From the NCBI GenBank assembly GCA_020445745.1, contig JAGRGB010000047.1, positions 1 through 64,000 of the forward strand: DNA of 64,000 bases, read 5' to 3'. Every line of letters begins with the position of its first letter. Position 1 is the stretch's first letter. This document shows positions 9,501 to 18,814 of the stretch, piece after piece. Below the pieces are notes generated by a model, which was not told where the DNA came from, made no database searches, and worked only from the letters and a program-made list of their open reading frames with translations. Source of the DNA: Rhodocyclaceae bacterium (GTDB lineage Bacteria; Pseudomonadota; Gammaproteobacteria; Burkholderiales; Rhodocyclaceae). The position numbers and the translations under genes were made by a program.

Positions 9501-11667
9501 CGCTCGTCGCGCGCAAGTCCTTTGCCGAGCGCGCGCCCTTGCCGGCGGCGTCCGCCGCCAGCAGCGGGAAGGCGGCGAGCCGGTCGATCGGTGGGGCCTT
9601 GAAGGCGCGGTTGTAGCCGAAGGCCGCGGCGAGGCCGGTGACGAAGAAGAACGACGGGCCGCCGATCGGGTAGTCGAGGGCCGCGTAAACAAACAGCGAC
9701 GGATGACCGTCGACGACGCGGTACGAGCCCATTGCGTCGATCGCCAGCGCACCCGCCTTCACCAGTGCCGTGCCGACGTACTCGTCGAAGGTGTTGCCGC
9801 TGTCCACCACCGTCTGGCGCACCAGGGTGCCGCCGATCTCGATGCTCGGGGAACGGAGGTCGATGCCGATGCCGTCGAGGGTGGGCGTGACCTGGCTCGG
9901 ATCGGCAATGTTTACCCGTGCGCCGAAGCCCTCGAGGGCGAGCGTGAGGCCGGCAGCGCGAAGCTGGGCATCGAGCAGAAGATCGAGCATGCCCTTGTCG
10001 TAGCGAATGCCGACGCGCTCCACGGCCAGGGGGCCGAATGCCTTCTGCACCGCGATCCAGCTCACGTTGTCGATCGTGGTGACCCCCGGCGGCTCGGCGG
10101 CAGGGGCACCACCGGGGTCGTGCGCCATCTTGCCGTCGCTGATGTGGACCGGCAGGCCGAGCCGAATCACCTCGGATCCCAGTGACAATCTCGTCGTCAG
10201 CGAGAGTCCTTCAGCGGGCGGCGTCGGGGGCAGCGTCACCGCTCCGGCGCGGACCAGATCGCCCAATGCGGCCGAATCGATGCCGCCCGACGTGAGCAGC
10301 GGCTGGAACAGCAGGCGGGCGCCCTGGCCGGGGGGAAAGGATGCGCCGACGAGCGGGAGCCCACTGAGGTCCATGCCGGCCTCCACATCGGCGGCAAGAA
10401 GCCAGCGCGAGGGCGCGTCGTCGTGCTTCTCGCAGGCGAACAGCGCGCTCTTGATGGAGAAGGCCAGCTCGTTGCCCGCCGCGATCGCCCGTCGGTCGTC
10501 CGAAACCATCGCGATCAGGTCGCCGAGCACCACCTGGTTGGGCTCCTGATCGACGAAGCTGGCGACCAGCATCCTGTGGGACTTCGTTTCGTCGAAGACG
10601 AGGTCGAACTCCAGGGAACCGAGCGTGACGGTTCCGCGGAAGCTCATTCGACCGTCCTCGACATCGATCAGCAAGGTGACGTCCAGGACCTTGTCGGCGT
10701 TCACCGCCAGCCTGGTTTCGCAGCGCAAGACGAACGCCTTGCTCGCGGTGTTGAAGGATGCGAACAGCTCATCGATCGTGGCGCCCTTCAAGGCTTCCGG
10801 GCAGCTGCCCTTGACGGCGAGCTGTGCCAGCAGGCTGTCCACGAAGCCCGCGATCTCCAAGGGCCGGTCCGGCGCGATGCCGCCCTCGAACTGCCAGCCG
10901 GAGACGCTGCCGTCGTAGGCTGCCATGACCTGCAGCTCGACGCCGCCGAGCGTGACGGACGCGCGCATCGACGCCCAGGCGGTGTTGGCCTCGCTGGCGT
11001 AGAGAATCAGCGCTGCGATCCGCGTCAGGCTGCAGCGCCCGAGGATCTTCCAGTTGCCGCCGGCATCCAGCGCGACCGAATAGACGCCTCGCCAGGGGTC
11101 GGCGCGCAGGCGCATCTGCTCGATCATCAGCCCGCGTCCCACGTTGCCGAACGCGAATGCGCCGGCGATCGACGACAGGCTCTTGTCGTCGGGTGCGATC
11201 GTCGCCTCGATCAGCAGGCCGGGCGTCGTCAGCTGCGCCGCCACCGTGACGCCTGCGACGTGAATTGTCCCTCGGGCGGCCTGCAGGTCGATCGTGCGGC
11301 GGCCTCGATTCGACTTGAATGTCACCGCCGGCTGCCAGGCGCCCCGCAGCGCCGAGCCCTCGCCGGCAAGTCTGGCGAGGGTCAGGCTGACCGTGATTTC
11401 AAGATCCACGTCCCGTCCGCTGCCATGGAACCTTGCCTCGACCGCAAAGGAGGAAGCGTGGATCGCGGCGGTGCCGGTGACCAATACCTCGCGTGCCGAT
11501 GACGAGACCGGGCGCGTCGGGCGGATGGTCAGGCCGTTGGGGAAATAGCCGTCGACGGCGAACAGCGGCTGGATGTTCGGCCAGGCCTCGGTCGACTCCC
11601 GGGTCAGGACGAGCGATGTCTGCGACGAATCCCAGGGCAGGGCCAGCGCAGAGTCTGTATCGCTCAT
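6538..11667 (-). CDS. Giant DUF6603-like protein (1709 aa), last gene of a three-gene operon
   Basis: 1709 aa with no signal peptide and no obvious membrane helix. The first ~600 residues are beta-rich and repetitive in texture (GTVTLGSLEFDLVFDE, VTLGGVELQVM and similar strands). Around residues 665-690 is GGPSFFFVTGLAAAFGYNR, the hallmark I associate with DUF6603 proteins of bacteria and fungi. Further on, EGEAHVELGASYTFEFAG and an Arg-rich C-terminal third follow. No catalytic motif is recognised. Its ATG overlaps the stop of the upstream 595-aa gene (ATGA, 11664-11667), so translation is coupled. The function of the family is not known to me. The large repeated beta structure suggests a scaffold, shell or surface component rather than an enzyme (inference). 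Confidence 0.85.
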   Translation of the reverse strand: MSDTDSALALPWDSSQTSLVLTRESTEAWPNIQPLFAVDGYFPNGLTIRPTRPVSSSAREVLVTGTAAIHASSFAVEARFHGSGRDVDLEITVSLTLARLAGEGSALRGAWQPAVTFKSNRGRRTIDLQAARGTIHVAGVTVAAQLTTPGLLIEATIAPDDKSLSSIAGAFAFGNVGRGLMIEQMRLRADPWRGVYSVALDAGGNWKILGRCSLTRIAALILYASEANTAWASMRASVTLGGVELQVMAAYDGSVSGWQFEGGIAPDRPLEIAGFVDSLLAQLAVKGSCPEALKGATIDELFASFNTASKAFVLRCETRLAVNADKVLDVTLLIDVEDGRMSFRGTVTLGSLEFDLVFDETKSHRMLVASFVDQEPNQVVLGDLIAMVSDDRRAIAAGNELAFSIKSALFACEKHDDAPSRWLLAADVEAGMDLSGLPLVGASFPPGQGARLLFQPLLTSGGIDSAALGDLVRAGAVTLPPTPPAEGLSLTTRLSLGSEVIRLGLPVHISDGKMAHDPGGAPAAEPPGVTTIDNVSWIAVQKAFGPLAVERVGIRYDKGMLDLLLDAQLRAAGLTLALEGFGARVNIADPSQVTPTLDGIGIDLRSPSIEIGGTLVRQTVVDSGNTFDEYVGTALVKAGALAIDAMGSYRVVDGHPSLFVYAALDYPIGGPSFFFVTGLAAAFGYNRAFKAPPIDRLAAFPLLAADAAGKGARSAKDLRATSDALREYIPAEVGAIFLCAGLKFSSFQTIASSALLTASFGKNLALDLIGRSTLIMPAGATREQAVAFVEMAWRSSYRPAEGLLALQAQLSPESYIFARDCHVAGGFAFYSWFSGEHAGDFVVTAGGYHPAFDLARRPHYPRLPRLSVAWQVNDALSIKGDAYYALTSSAAMAGGHLELVWERHPYKAWCKAGIDCLFEWKPIHYQGEAHVELGASYTFEFAGTRHITVEVGADLTIWGPPFSGLARVNLVLFSFDVSFGKPQVRQAPVHLFDDDGEGHGTGFSALLPAANQLCAVSVRGGSSGTIESEGEKVWLVNPKELCLVVDSVIPSKEILVKGLSQDPSNGAMDPPARFGIAPMAVGHDELASTTTITITKIGDSRWKPDHLQYRLRTKGFPAALWGEPGKAAPTGRPSEEDPIEALAGVVVSPKRVAGAGASTAWHDVHLVERHRPLLRDGTYELHVTQHLSAKSPAERHGGACCKPLVASAALRFRVAGERSGLPASCIHSVFPPKGSLGDHATTLPQIILERSTLPWERSADLPGADLNTPWLALLVFDGEKKATVHGSPDGAPGTATIDVDEKDLPSVDELRLLCHVRVVRVRDPDGGERMVERAVVVAGRTPTAGKLSTAHLVSMNAMERDGARCRVLSLWNWSFACSADEARFGTLINRLAKKPFDRGSVRLRHSLASGKRAEADYRGPLRPWPRGADGEPDTSGRSGQMPDISYAAALELGRLLALQNKAISVALLRLKRRLSHEARLDSQIEAAEHLYPRSMPLAELVQAPSGRLLPVDLQRLLTAELAAWAEGLLTLEGVPFRYLFPDEKLLPKESIRSFELDQQWLANLLVGALGVGGVWHLGAKARRALPDFEPAFRVGKGPIGKGETPFGALPKLTGVVLRSQVVSAWPAFSVYADEEGSPLLCRRLSNNILLALFAGTIRTVTFRLARESLHLESTSGAALPRDWLRDAKTSVELGGAVKFATQEEVSWTV

Positions 11668-13451
11668 GGCGATGCCGGCGGCGGCAGGCGAACGGCCTTC
11701 AGCTCACTCGGCCCGAGGTTGAAATCGCACCCTGCCGTCACGCCGTTCTCGTCCCACCTGGCGATGAACACCCAGTCGTCGGGACGCGTCTCGTCGGCCA
11801 GCGTGCGGTCCTCGAAGAGGATCCAGGGCCGGCTGGCGTCGGCGGTGCCGTCGTGATCGATCCTGACGTACAGCGAGGCGCGCGGCTTCAAGGGCAGGCC
11901 CATCGCGGACCGGCAACTGGCCTTCTTCCCGGCATATTGATGCTGGATCGACTGATGTCGATCGTCGGGGGGGCCATCCAGGTAGCGCGCTTCTGCCGGG
12001 TCGTGCAGGAAGAAGAGCTCGTGGGGGCTGCGATGGAAGAAGGGGACATCGTGGGGGTAGCGCGGAAACCCCGGATCCGGGTAATCCTTGAGCCACGCGA
12101 ACGACGCCCGCCACTCCCGCTGGGTCAGGTCCCGCATCGGTATGCCGACCCGGCCGTGGCCGGGCGGCCAGTAGACGTCCAGGGCCTCCCAGCTGACCGT
12201 GGGCCATGGAAAATGGGCGAAACCGTCGTCGAACTGCCAATGGTCGAGCGTCACCCGGCCGCGGATCGAGCTGCTGACGACCGCCCGCATCGCCCTCGTC
12301 GCGCGGACCAGCGCCTCCCGTATCGTGTCGTTGTCGAGGTCCGGCCCGTCCGGGGTCGGGATGCTGCCGATGCCCACCTTGTGGCCGACGACCACCAGCG
12401 GCGACTTCTGCAGCGTGGCCACGACCTCCCCGGCCATGTCGCCGTCGGGGTGGGAGAGGTTCAGCCACTGGAGCCGGATGTTGGATGGGCCGTTCGCGTG
12501 CCCGGTGGCGATTCTCCCGATCTCGATCTCCAGGTAGCCGTCCGGCGTGATCTCGTGGAAGCCGGTCGCGTTCTCCGGCAGGCGAAGGGTCCACGTCGGC
12601 TCGTCCGTCGCCGCAATGCAGTCGAGCAGCAGCCGCCCAGGCAGGATGCCGTCCGGTCGGGAGTTCCATCCCCGCCGCTCGGCGTCGAACATCGCCTCGT
12701 TCATCACGAAACCCGGCGACAGGATGCTGGCCGTCAGCTCGTACTTCAGCAATTCCTCACGGCTTGCCAGCGCGCCGAAGGCGTCCCCGGGGCCGGCCGC
12801 GAGCGTGACGCGAAGCTCCGTGGTGCGCCCCACCAGCAGCCACTCCGGCGTGGTGTTGGTGAGCCTGAGCTTGAGGGTGTAGGCGTGGCGCTTGCCGTCG
12901 TTCAGCACCACGTTGCCGGTATCGCCGACGAAGTGGGCCTCGAGCAGGGGGCGAAGCCGAAGCGCCTGGGGCGACGGCATGGCGAGCACCATCTGGTGAT
13001 GCCGCGCCTTCCCGGTGACCAGCGGCCCGCCTGCGCCGTCGTAGCGGATGTGCTGATAGGCGAGTTCGACGCGGGTCGCCCGGGTCCCGCCGGCGCGTTC
13101 GCCGCGCAGCCCTTCGAGGGTGAGCCTGAGGGTCCTGTCAGGAGCCCAGTTGGTGAGGGTCTTGTGGCGCAGGTGGACCAGCACGTCACCATGCTTCTCC
13201 TTTGCGCTGACGTCCCAATGGGCGAGTTCGGCCTTGTCCACACCGATGTTGCGGTGATCGTGCAGCACGCCGGCACGGAAGCGCAGCGTGAAGTGATGGG
13301 CATGCTCCAGCGGATTCAGGAACAGCGCGGTCGGCGACGTGTTCGTGATCTCGAGCGTGAGGTCCCGCGGGCCGCCGAGGATGAGGACGGGTTCGTCGTT
13401 GGCGTTGCGCAGGCGGAAATCCAGCGGGAGGGCATGGGTCTTCATGATCAC
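11664..13451 (-). CDS. Unknown protein (595 aa), middle gene of the DUF6603 operon
   Basis: 595 aa with no signal peptide. The N-terminal part looks like Ig-like or arrestin-like beta domains (PVLILGGPRDLTLEITNTSP, ALFLNPLEHAHHFTLRF, and a second block AYTLKLRLTNTTPEWLLVG), i.e. two 'linear-term' beta repeats of the kind used for binding. The C-terminal part contains VSWEALDVYWPPGHG, FPRYPHDVPFFHRSPHELFF and a final WVFIARWDENGVTAGCDF. No active-site motif is recognised. It overlaps the gene before (ATGA at 13448-13451) and the gene after (11664-11667) by four bases each, so all three are made from one transcript, probably in fixed ratio. Not recognised as a named family. Confidence 0.8.
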   Translation of the reverse strand: MIMKTHALPLDFRLRNANDEPVLILGGPRDLTLEITNTSPTALFLNPLEHAHHFTLRFRAGVLHDHRNIGVDKAELAHWDVSAKEKHGDVLVHLRHKTLTNWAPDRTLRLTLEGLRGERAGGTRATRVELAYQHIRYDGAGGPLVTGKARHHQMVLAMPSPQALRLRPLLEAHFVGDTGNVVLNDGKRHAYTLKLRLTNTTPEWLLVGRTTELRVTLAAGPGDAFGALASREELLKYELTASILSPGFVMNEAMFDAERRGWNSRPDGILPGRLLLDCIAATDEPTWTLRLPENATGFHEITPDGYLEIEIGRIATGHANGPSNIRLQWLNLSHPDGDMAGEVVATLQKSPLVVVGHKVGIGSIPTPDGPDLDNDTIREALVRATRAMRAVVSSSIRGRVTLDHWQFDDGFAHFPWPTVSWEALDVYWPPGHGRVGIPMRDLTQREWRASFAWLKDYPDPGFPRYPHDVPFFHRSPHELFFLHDPAEARYLDGPPDDRHQSIQHQYAGKKASCRSAMGLPLKPRASLYVRIDHDGTADASRPWILFEDRTLADETRPDDWVFIARWDENGVTAGCDFNLGPSELKAVRLPPPASP

Positions 13452-16400
13452 CTCGAGTGTGGGTCCGGGGATTCCGGGTCCTGGGAGGGCTGGGGCGCGG
13501 AGTCCGCCGGATCCACCTTGGCGAGCCGCAGCCAGCCCTCACGGGCGAGAACGGGACCGGAGAAGGCGCCGTCGTCCTCGCTCGCGCCAATGTCGTCCGC
13601 GACCGAGGTCCAGCCGCGGTCGTCCCGCTCGATCCACGACCAGGCGTAGCCGGGCTCGCTGGGCAGCGGGAGATCGAGGCGCCCGGTCCGGGTGAGGATC
13701 GGCCCGAGGGAGCGGAAGCTCACCTCGATGCGCTTCAGCTGGTCGGCATACATGCTCGCCGGGATCGTGATCGCCTTGGTGGGCAGCATGCCGGACGTGG
13801 CATGCACGGCGGCGAGCGGGTCGACCAGCATCGTCAGGGTCCGCGGATCCCGATCGGAAGACGGGGCGACGAGGATCGGCGCCACCTCGGCCACCTGCGG
13901 CCAGTGGGCCTCGGCGCCGAGGCGGCCCCGGCTCTCGAGCCAGCACGCGACCAGCCCGTCGTTTGCCCGCTGGTGTGCCCCGAGGCGGATCGGGATATCG
14001 ACGTTCTCGAACTTGTCCGTGCGGCGGGTGTTCGTCCCGACGTCGGTGAACAGCGCCGCCGCTCCCTGGTGAATCGCGGGCGGGCCGGCCAGCGAAACGC
14101 TCAATTGGGCGCGCACGACGGCCAGCGGGCGAACCATCAGCACCGCGAGATCCTCGTGGTGGGCGCTGGCTTGCGGATCGATGCTGTCCAGCGCGGTCTC
14201 GATCTTGTCCAGGACGTCTTCCAGGGCGCGCGCCCTGGATCGGCCGACCAGCCATTCCGCGAGCTGCCGCAGATGGGGATCCTCGATGTTCCAGACCTGC
14301 ATCGCCGCTTCGTTGCCGGGCGCCATCTGCCAGCCGGCCTGCCACGGACCGCTCCCGCTGCCACTCGACACCACCCCCAGCGCGCGTCCGTGGGCGTCGT
14401 AGACCAGCAGGCTCCGGTCGAGCCTGTCGAGGATCAGCCAGCCGCAGATCGGCGTCGACGCCGGCGCCGTGCCGCTCTCGGCGACGCGGTTCTCGGTGGA
14501 CAGCCAGCGCAGGTTCACGCGGGCGGGCTGGACGAAGCGCGGTGGCAGGACCAGCTCGTCGCCGACGCTCGCCCGCATCGGGCGGGATGCGAAGAGCGGC
14601 GCGCCGTCCACGTCGAGGTCCTCGACCTGGCCGAAGGTATCGACGAGGCGAAGGCGCCTCACGTGGAGCCGACCCGCGCGGATGGGATCGAAGCCGCCCG
14701 CGTCGTCCGGCGCGCTGCGGTTGAAGGAGCGCACGAGATCGCCCACGCGCCGCGCCAGCTCCTGCTCGCAGGCGAACCCGAGGGCGTCGCCGACGGGAAG
14801 CTGGTAGCTCTGGTGGAGCCCGAGCAGCGCGTCGTTGAAGCCGGTCAGCGCCTGCGACAGGAACTCCTCGTCATCGAGCTCGCCGAGGGCGCACAGCGCG
14901 GTGCACACGGGGTCATCGTCCGGGTGCCCGTGCGCCACGAGCTTGGCGCGGTGGTCCGCCTCGACCATGGCGAGGTCGTTCACCAGATGCTCGTGGGAAC
15001 TCCGGCAGTGCTCGACCACACAGGCGCGCAGCGCCTCGACATGCCGGCGCCGGGCGTGCGGGGTGAGGATCGAGGCGCCCCGATAGGTTTTCTTGTTCCG
15101 GGGGTCGCCCGGCACCGCCTCCGCGGGGCTCAGCTCGACCGCGTTCGCCGCCAGGGTGTAGTGGCCGGTGACGTGGTCCGTGGCGTAGTCGCCGCCCCCG
15201 CCGGGGCCGCCGCGCCGGATCGGCAGGACGTCCACCTCCCATTCCAGGAGGATCGGATGCCAAGGCTCCTCCCAGGTACAAAAGCCGATCCGATCAGCCT
15301 GCTTTCCGTCGGTGGCGCCGTCGGCCCGCAGCCTGTCGACCTGCGCGCACAGTGCCTTGGTGTCGGGCAGGCGCGCCGAAGAGAGCAGGGCCGCCGTCGA
15401 CAGGTGGCAGCGGAGCAGGTCGTCCTCGTGCTCGCGCCCATCCTGCCCGTGGCGTTCGCTGACGCGCACCGCGTCGCCGTGGATCAGGAGCACGGGCTCG
15501 GTCGGGCGATAGAAGCGTGGCCCAGGAACCTTCCGAAGGACGAGCAGCTTTTGCTTCTGGCGGGCACGCCCTTCATTGATCTCGGCCAGGCGTGCGAGGG
15601 CCTCCCGGTGGGCCTCGGCGAGCGAGGCGGCGGTCGCGTCGAGCCGGGCCTGCGCGAGCGCTTCCAAGGCGTCGGCCTGCCGTTCGATGTACACCCTCAG
15701 CTCGTCGCCGTCGAAGGTCTCGTGGTCCTGCCAGGTCGCCTCCGGCGGGTACACCACTTGCATGTACTTGCACCAGTCCGCGAACAGCTGGGCACGCGCC
15801 GCCTCGACTTCCTGCTCGGCCTGATGGTACGTCCGCTGCAGGGCATTGAGCTGCGTCACGCGCCGCGCCAGCTCGAGGTCGAGCAACGCGGGCTCTTCGG
15901 GCTCGCGGTCGGCGTCCTGCAGGCGCCGCCCGGAGTCCTCCTCCGTTTTCGCCATCCACACCCAGCCGCCGAACGTCGCGACGAACCCTTTCTCGTGGCG
16001 CGCGTCGGCGAGCCTCGCGGCCCGGTCGAGCTTGGCGCCCGACAGGCGGGCGTCGAGCAGCACCGATTCGAGCTGGTCCTCCACCGCATCGCGCCGGGCG
16101 CCGCCGTCGATCGTGGCGGCGAGATAGGCCGACAGGGCCTCGCTGGCCGAGTTGCCGACGGCGATCTCGACCTTTCTGCTGCGCTGCTTGGGCCGGCGCC
16201 TGGCGGGGATCGTCATGCTGACGAAGCAGATCGTCTCCGCCCCGACGGGGATTGCCTGCCCCTTGTCCACCCGCCAGCCGAAGCGCGCCGCCACCGCCCC
16301 GGCCCGGTCGTCGCCGTGCAGGGCGGCGTGCAGTGGGTCCTGCCCGGGGTCGCCGTACCAGCCGAAGACCTCGTAGCGGGTGTCCACGGTGGGTACGTCG

Positions 16401-17041
16401 GGATCGTGCAGGCCGAAGACGCTGTGGCAGTTCTGATAGACCGTCGCGAAGGTCGGCTCGCCGTAGCCCATCGCCGTCAGCGGACGTGGCAGGTAGCTGC
16501 CGCCGTCGAGGCTGGCGGGATACAGGCTGCGGGCCATCTGCCGGCCCATGTGGCGGAAGGGCCGCCTGGCCGGGTAGCGGGGATCCGGATCACTCCAGGC
16601 GCTGGGGACGCTGACGTGATCGGCGGCGTCGTGATCGTCACCGAACAGATAGTCGCTCTCGACCACCCACTCGTTGTCGACCACCCACTGGCCCGCGCGC
16701 TCGCGGCGGCGCACCACGAGCCAGCGGTTCGGCACGGCCGGGAATCCCCCCGCGTGGCGGTGGTCAGGCGCCGACCCGCCGTGGTCGGGATGGTGGGCGC
16801 GGGTGAGGCCATCGGGCAGCGCCCAGTGGAGGTGCACGCCCCTGTCGAGGCGGAAGCAGAGGTCCTGGAACGGCGGGGCGACGACCGACCTGCCCAGGTT
16901 CGGGACGTCGGGATTGACGTCGGCGCCTTTCCACACATGGGGGAGTCGCGTGAAATGCGCCGACGGGCCGACCGACAGGCGAGGCTCGCCGAGCACCAGC
17001 GCATCCAGGTGAATCGGAACCAGGAGGGTGTGAGCGCTCAT
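13448..17041 (-). CDS. Unknown very large protein (1197 aa), first gene of the DUF6603 operon
   Basis: The frame opens at 17107, but I choose ATG 17041 (MSAHTLLVPIHLDALVLGEP): the sequence becomes protein-like there, and the 22 codons before it look like leader. No signal peptide. The N-terminal region has RLDRGVHLHWALPDGLTRAH and NRWLVVRR. A central helical part (about residues 380-500, e.g. LNALQRTYHQAEQEVEAARA and LAEAHREALARLAEINEG) is a probable coiled coil. The C-terminal half has beta-type stretches and GRLHVRRLRLVDTFGQ. No enzymatic signature is found. It is coupled to the next gene through ATGA. Large size, a coiled coil and two large beta-rich partners suggest a structural assembly (inference); I do not recognise the family. 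Confidence 0.78.
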   Translation of the reverse strand: MSAHTLLVPIHLDALVLGEPRLSVGPSAHFTRLPHVWKGADVNPDVPNLGRSVVAPPFQDLCFRLDRGVHLHWALPDGLTRAHHPDHGGSAPDHRHAGGFPAVPNRWLVVRRRERAGQWVVDNEWVVESDYLFGDDHDAADHVSVPSAWSDPDPRYPARRPFRHMGRQMARSLYPASLDGGSYLPRPLTAMGYGEPTFATVYQNCHSVFGLHDPDVPTVDTRYEVFGWYGDPGQDPLHAALHGDDRAGAVAARFGWRVDKGQAIPVGAETICFVSMTIPARRRPKQRSRKVEIAVGNSASEALSAYLAATIDGGARRDAVEDQLESVLLDARLSGAKLDRAARLADARHEKGFVATFGGWVWMAKTEEDSGRRLQDADREPEEPALLDLELARRVTQLNALQRTYHQAEQEVEAARAQLFADWCKYMQVVYPPEATWQDHETFDGDELRVYIERQADALEALAQARLDATAASLAEAHREALARLAEINEGRARQKQKLLVLRKVPGPRFYRPTEPVLLIHGDAVRVSERHGQDGREHEDDLLRCHLSTAALLSSARLPDTKALCAQVDRLRADGATDGKQADRIGFCTWEEPWHPILLEWEVDVLPIRRGGPGGGGDYATDHVTGHYTLAANAVELSPAEAVPGDPRNKKTYRGASILTPHARRRHVEALRACVVEHCRSSHEHLVNDLAMVEADHRAKLVAHGHPDDDPVCTALCALGELDDEEFLSQALTGFNDALLGLHQSYQLPVGDALGFACEQELARRVGDLVRSFNRSAPDDAGGFDPIRAGRLHVRRLRLVDTFGQVEDLDVDGAPLFASRPMRASVGDELVLPPRFVQPARVNLRWLSTENRVAESGTAPASTPICGWLILDRLDRSLLVYDAHGRALGVVSSGSGSGPWQAGWQMAPGNEAAMQVWNIEDPHLRQLAEWLVGRSRARALEDVLDKIETALDSIDPQASAHHEDLAVLMVRPLAVVRAQLSVSLAGPPAIHQGAAALFTDVGTNTRRTDKFENVDIPIRLGAHQRANDGLVACWLESRGRLGAEAHWPQVAEVAPILVAPSSDRDPRTLTMLVDPLAAVHATSGMLPTKAITIPASMYADQLKRIEVSFRSLGPILTRTGRLDLPLPSEPGYAWSWIERDDRGWTSVADDIGASEDDGAFSGPVLAREGWLRLAKVDPADSAPQPSQDPESPDPHSR

Positions 17042-17166
17042 CTTCGATCCGTCGTGCTGAACCGTGCTCGGTGCTTGTCCATCCACCGCACTCGCGGCGG
17101 CCCGCAACGATCCGGCGCCTCACGCGGCTTCGGACGCGGCGGATCGTCGCAGCCCACTGCCAATCG

Positions 17167-18498
17167 TCAACCGGTCCGCGGTACGACGACGACAGGCACC
17201 GGTTCCCACGACCACCGCTCCGGGTCCCAGTACGAAAACGTCAATACCTTTCCTTGATACTTGGAAAATTCGGTCGGGGTGCAGGTCTGGAGACACCACC
17301 CCGGCTCACTTTGGGTCTCGCAGAGTTCGGTCGGGAATTCGTCGAAGCGGGGTCCGGAAACGTATGCCCATTTCACCTTGTCGGCCCCGGGCGAACGCAG
17401 GAATACCCGCTTGTCGCCGTCTGTTGCGCGGTGACCGAACCACACCTCGGCGCAGGGTTCGTACATGTCCCGGATCGTGATCCGGATCAGCATGCGCTGC
17501 GCCGGGACGAGTTGGTCGACTTCTCTTTCGTAGGCTGCGCTGACGTTCGTCTCGACCTGGATTTCGTGGGGTACCTCGAAGCCACAGTTGTTGATCCAAG
17601 CGGTCGTCTGATCAGCATCAGCGAACCGTTTCAATGGCGGGGTTCGATGGACCCATACCGCATCATTGAACCACCGGATCTCGCCCACCTTTTGTTCGTC
17701 GAAGCGGTGAAAGACCCGTTGGGTGTTTTCCACGTCCCTGCCTTTCGCGAGGCGATCCAGCATGGCTTTGCGGCGCTTGCTGGCGGGCCTGAGCCGGTTC
17801 GTCGCGATCCCGTCGAGCTCTGCGCGCGCGTTGACGTCCGGCGCGAAGAACAGTTCCGTAGAGCCGATCGGGCCGTCAGAGATGTTGAGCAGGCCGAGGA
17901 TCAGCGCGTGCTGGTCGTTTCCGTCCTTGTGCCAACCTAACAATACTCTGTTGGTGTAGGCGTCGACCTTCATCGACAGCTTGTCGCTGCGCTTCCGAAC
18001 TTCGTCGGGCACCAGGGTCCTCAGAGCCTTGTTGATCGTGCGAAGCGGGGATCGTCGTTTTGGCGTCGATCCGAGCGCGACATCAAAATCCGGATGCTTC
18101 TTGCGAAGGGAGCTGCGAACGCGGCTCGCCTCGGAAGTGCTCCGTTCGAGTCTCAGCACCGCAAATTCGAACCACCCCGCGAGGAGTTTCTCGAAAAGAT
18201 CCTTCTGCTCGATCGTTCCCAGGGTCGACGTTCCTCCCAGCCGGTGCGAACCGCTGGTGTAGTCGTCGTCGTAATACCCTTCGCTTCCCGTCCGGTGGGA
18301 GATCTTGGGCCCGATGCCGACCACCTCGCCATTCTTGAGCGTCAAGTGGTAGCGGAGGGAGCATGCGTTGAAGGTGTCCGTAATCTCGGGACCGACGCTG
18401 GTCAAGATCGCCCGCACCAATGCGGCATAGTGGCGTCGATCCGGAGACTCCGAGTCGGTGTCCTTCACGTCGAACTTGCAAATCGCGTCCATGTTCAC
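17167..18498 (-). CDS. Probable 2-oxoglutarate/Fe(II) oxygenase-like protein
   Basis: 443 aa. Seen: GWHKDGNDQHALILGLLN (about residues 206-223), then GSTELFF, and WFNDAVWVHRTPPL about 90 residues on. This is the layout of the 2OG-Fe(II) dioxygenase group (HxD, a distal His and an Arg two residues later), most like Pfam 2OG-Fe_Oxy_2 proteins that hydroxylate free amino acids. H-K-D would bind iron with the His of VHRT, and Arg would bind 2-oxoglutarate (inference). The N-terminal 150 residues and the C-terminal 120 (VWFGHRATDGDKRVF, WSWEPVPVVVV) are unassigned. GTG 18498 and ATG 18492 are both possible starts. It stands alone upstream of the giant operon, on the same strand, with a 125-base gap; co-transcription is possible. 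Confidence 0.55.
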   Translation of the reverse strand: MNMDAICKFDVKDTDSESPDRRHYAALVRAILTSVGPEITDTFNACSLRYHLTLKNGEVVGIGPKISHRTGSEGYYDDDYTSGSHRLGGTSTLGTIEQKDLFEKLLAGWFEFAVLRLERSTSEASRVRSSLRKKHPDFDVALGSTPKRRSPLRTINKALRTLVPDEVRKRSDKLSMKVDAYTNRVLLGWHKDGNDQHALILGLLNISDGPIGSTELFFAPDVNARAELDGIATNRLRPASKRRKAMLDRLAKGRDVENTQRVFHRFDEQKVGEIRWFNDAVWVHRTPPLKRFADADQTTAWINNCGFEVPHEIQVETNVSAAYEREVDQLVPAQRMLIRITIRDMYEPCAEVWFGHRATDGDKRVFLRSPGADKVKWAYVSGPRFDEFPTELCETQSEPGWCLQTCTPTEFSKYQGKVLTFSYWDPERWSWEPVPVVVVPRTG

Positions 18499-18814
18499 GG
18501 CAGAACCCCGCGAAAATTGCTGCGGTCGTGTACGCCCCGTCCGGCGCTCCCGCCCCCTGTCCCGATTCGGACCGGGCGTGGACCATCTCGTCTCGCATGT
18601 TTCCCGACTTCCGAATCATCGTACTCTCTTCGCCACGCGTAGGAGAAGTGGTCGAACGAAACGGAATGGCGCGACAATCGGCGGGCGTCCCGGCAGGTGG
18701 TGCAACGGCAGCCGCCACCATGAACGGGTGTCCGTGGCGCGATGGATCGACCGCATTCGTACGGGGAAGAGCCGCAGCGTCGCGCCCGAACCCGAGCCAA
18801 CGAGGAGTGCAGGC
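18499..18814. other. Divergent intergenic region
   Basis: About 316 bases between the oxygenase-like gene (minus) and the methyltransferase gene (plus). It must hold both promoters, but I see no clear -35/-10 pair, repeat or small gene. The open frame that runs through it in phase with the methyltransferase has no protein-like character. Confidence 0.4.

Noticed and set aside
13457..17257. 1266-codon plus-strand open frame
   Set aside because: Antisense to the 1197-aa gene; no family motif, low-complexity Arg/Gly/Ala/Val text.
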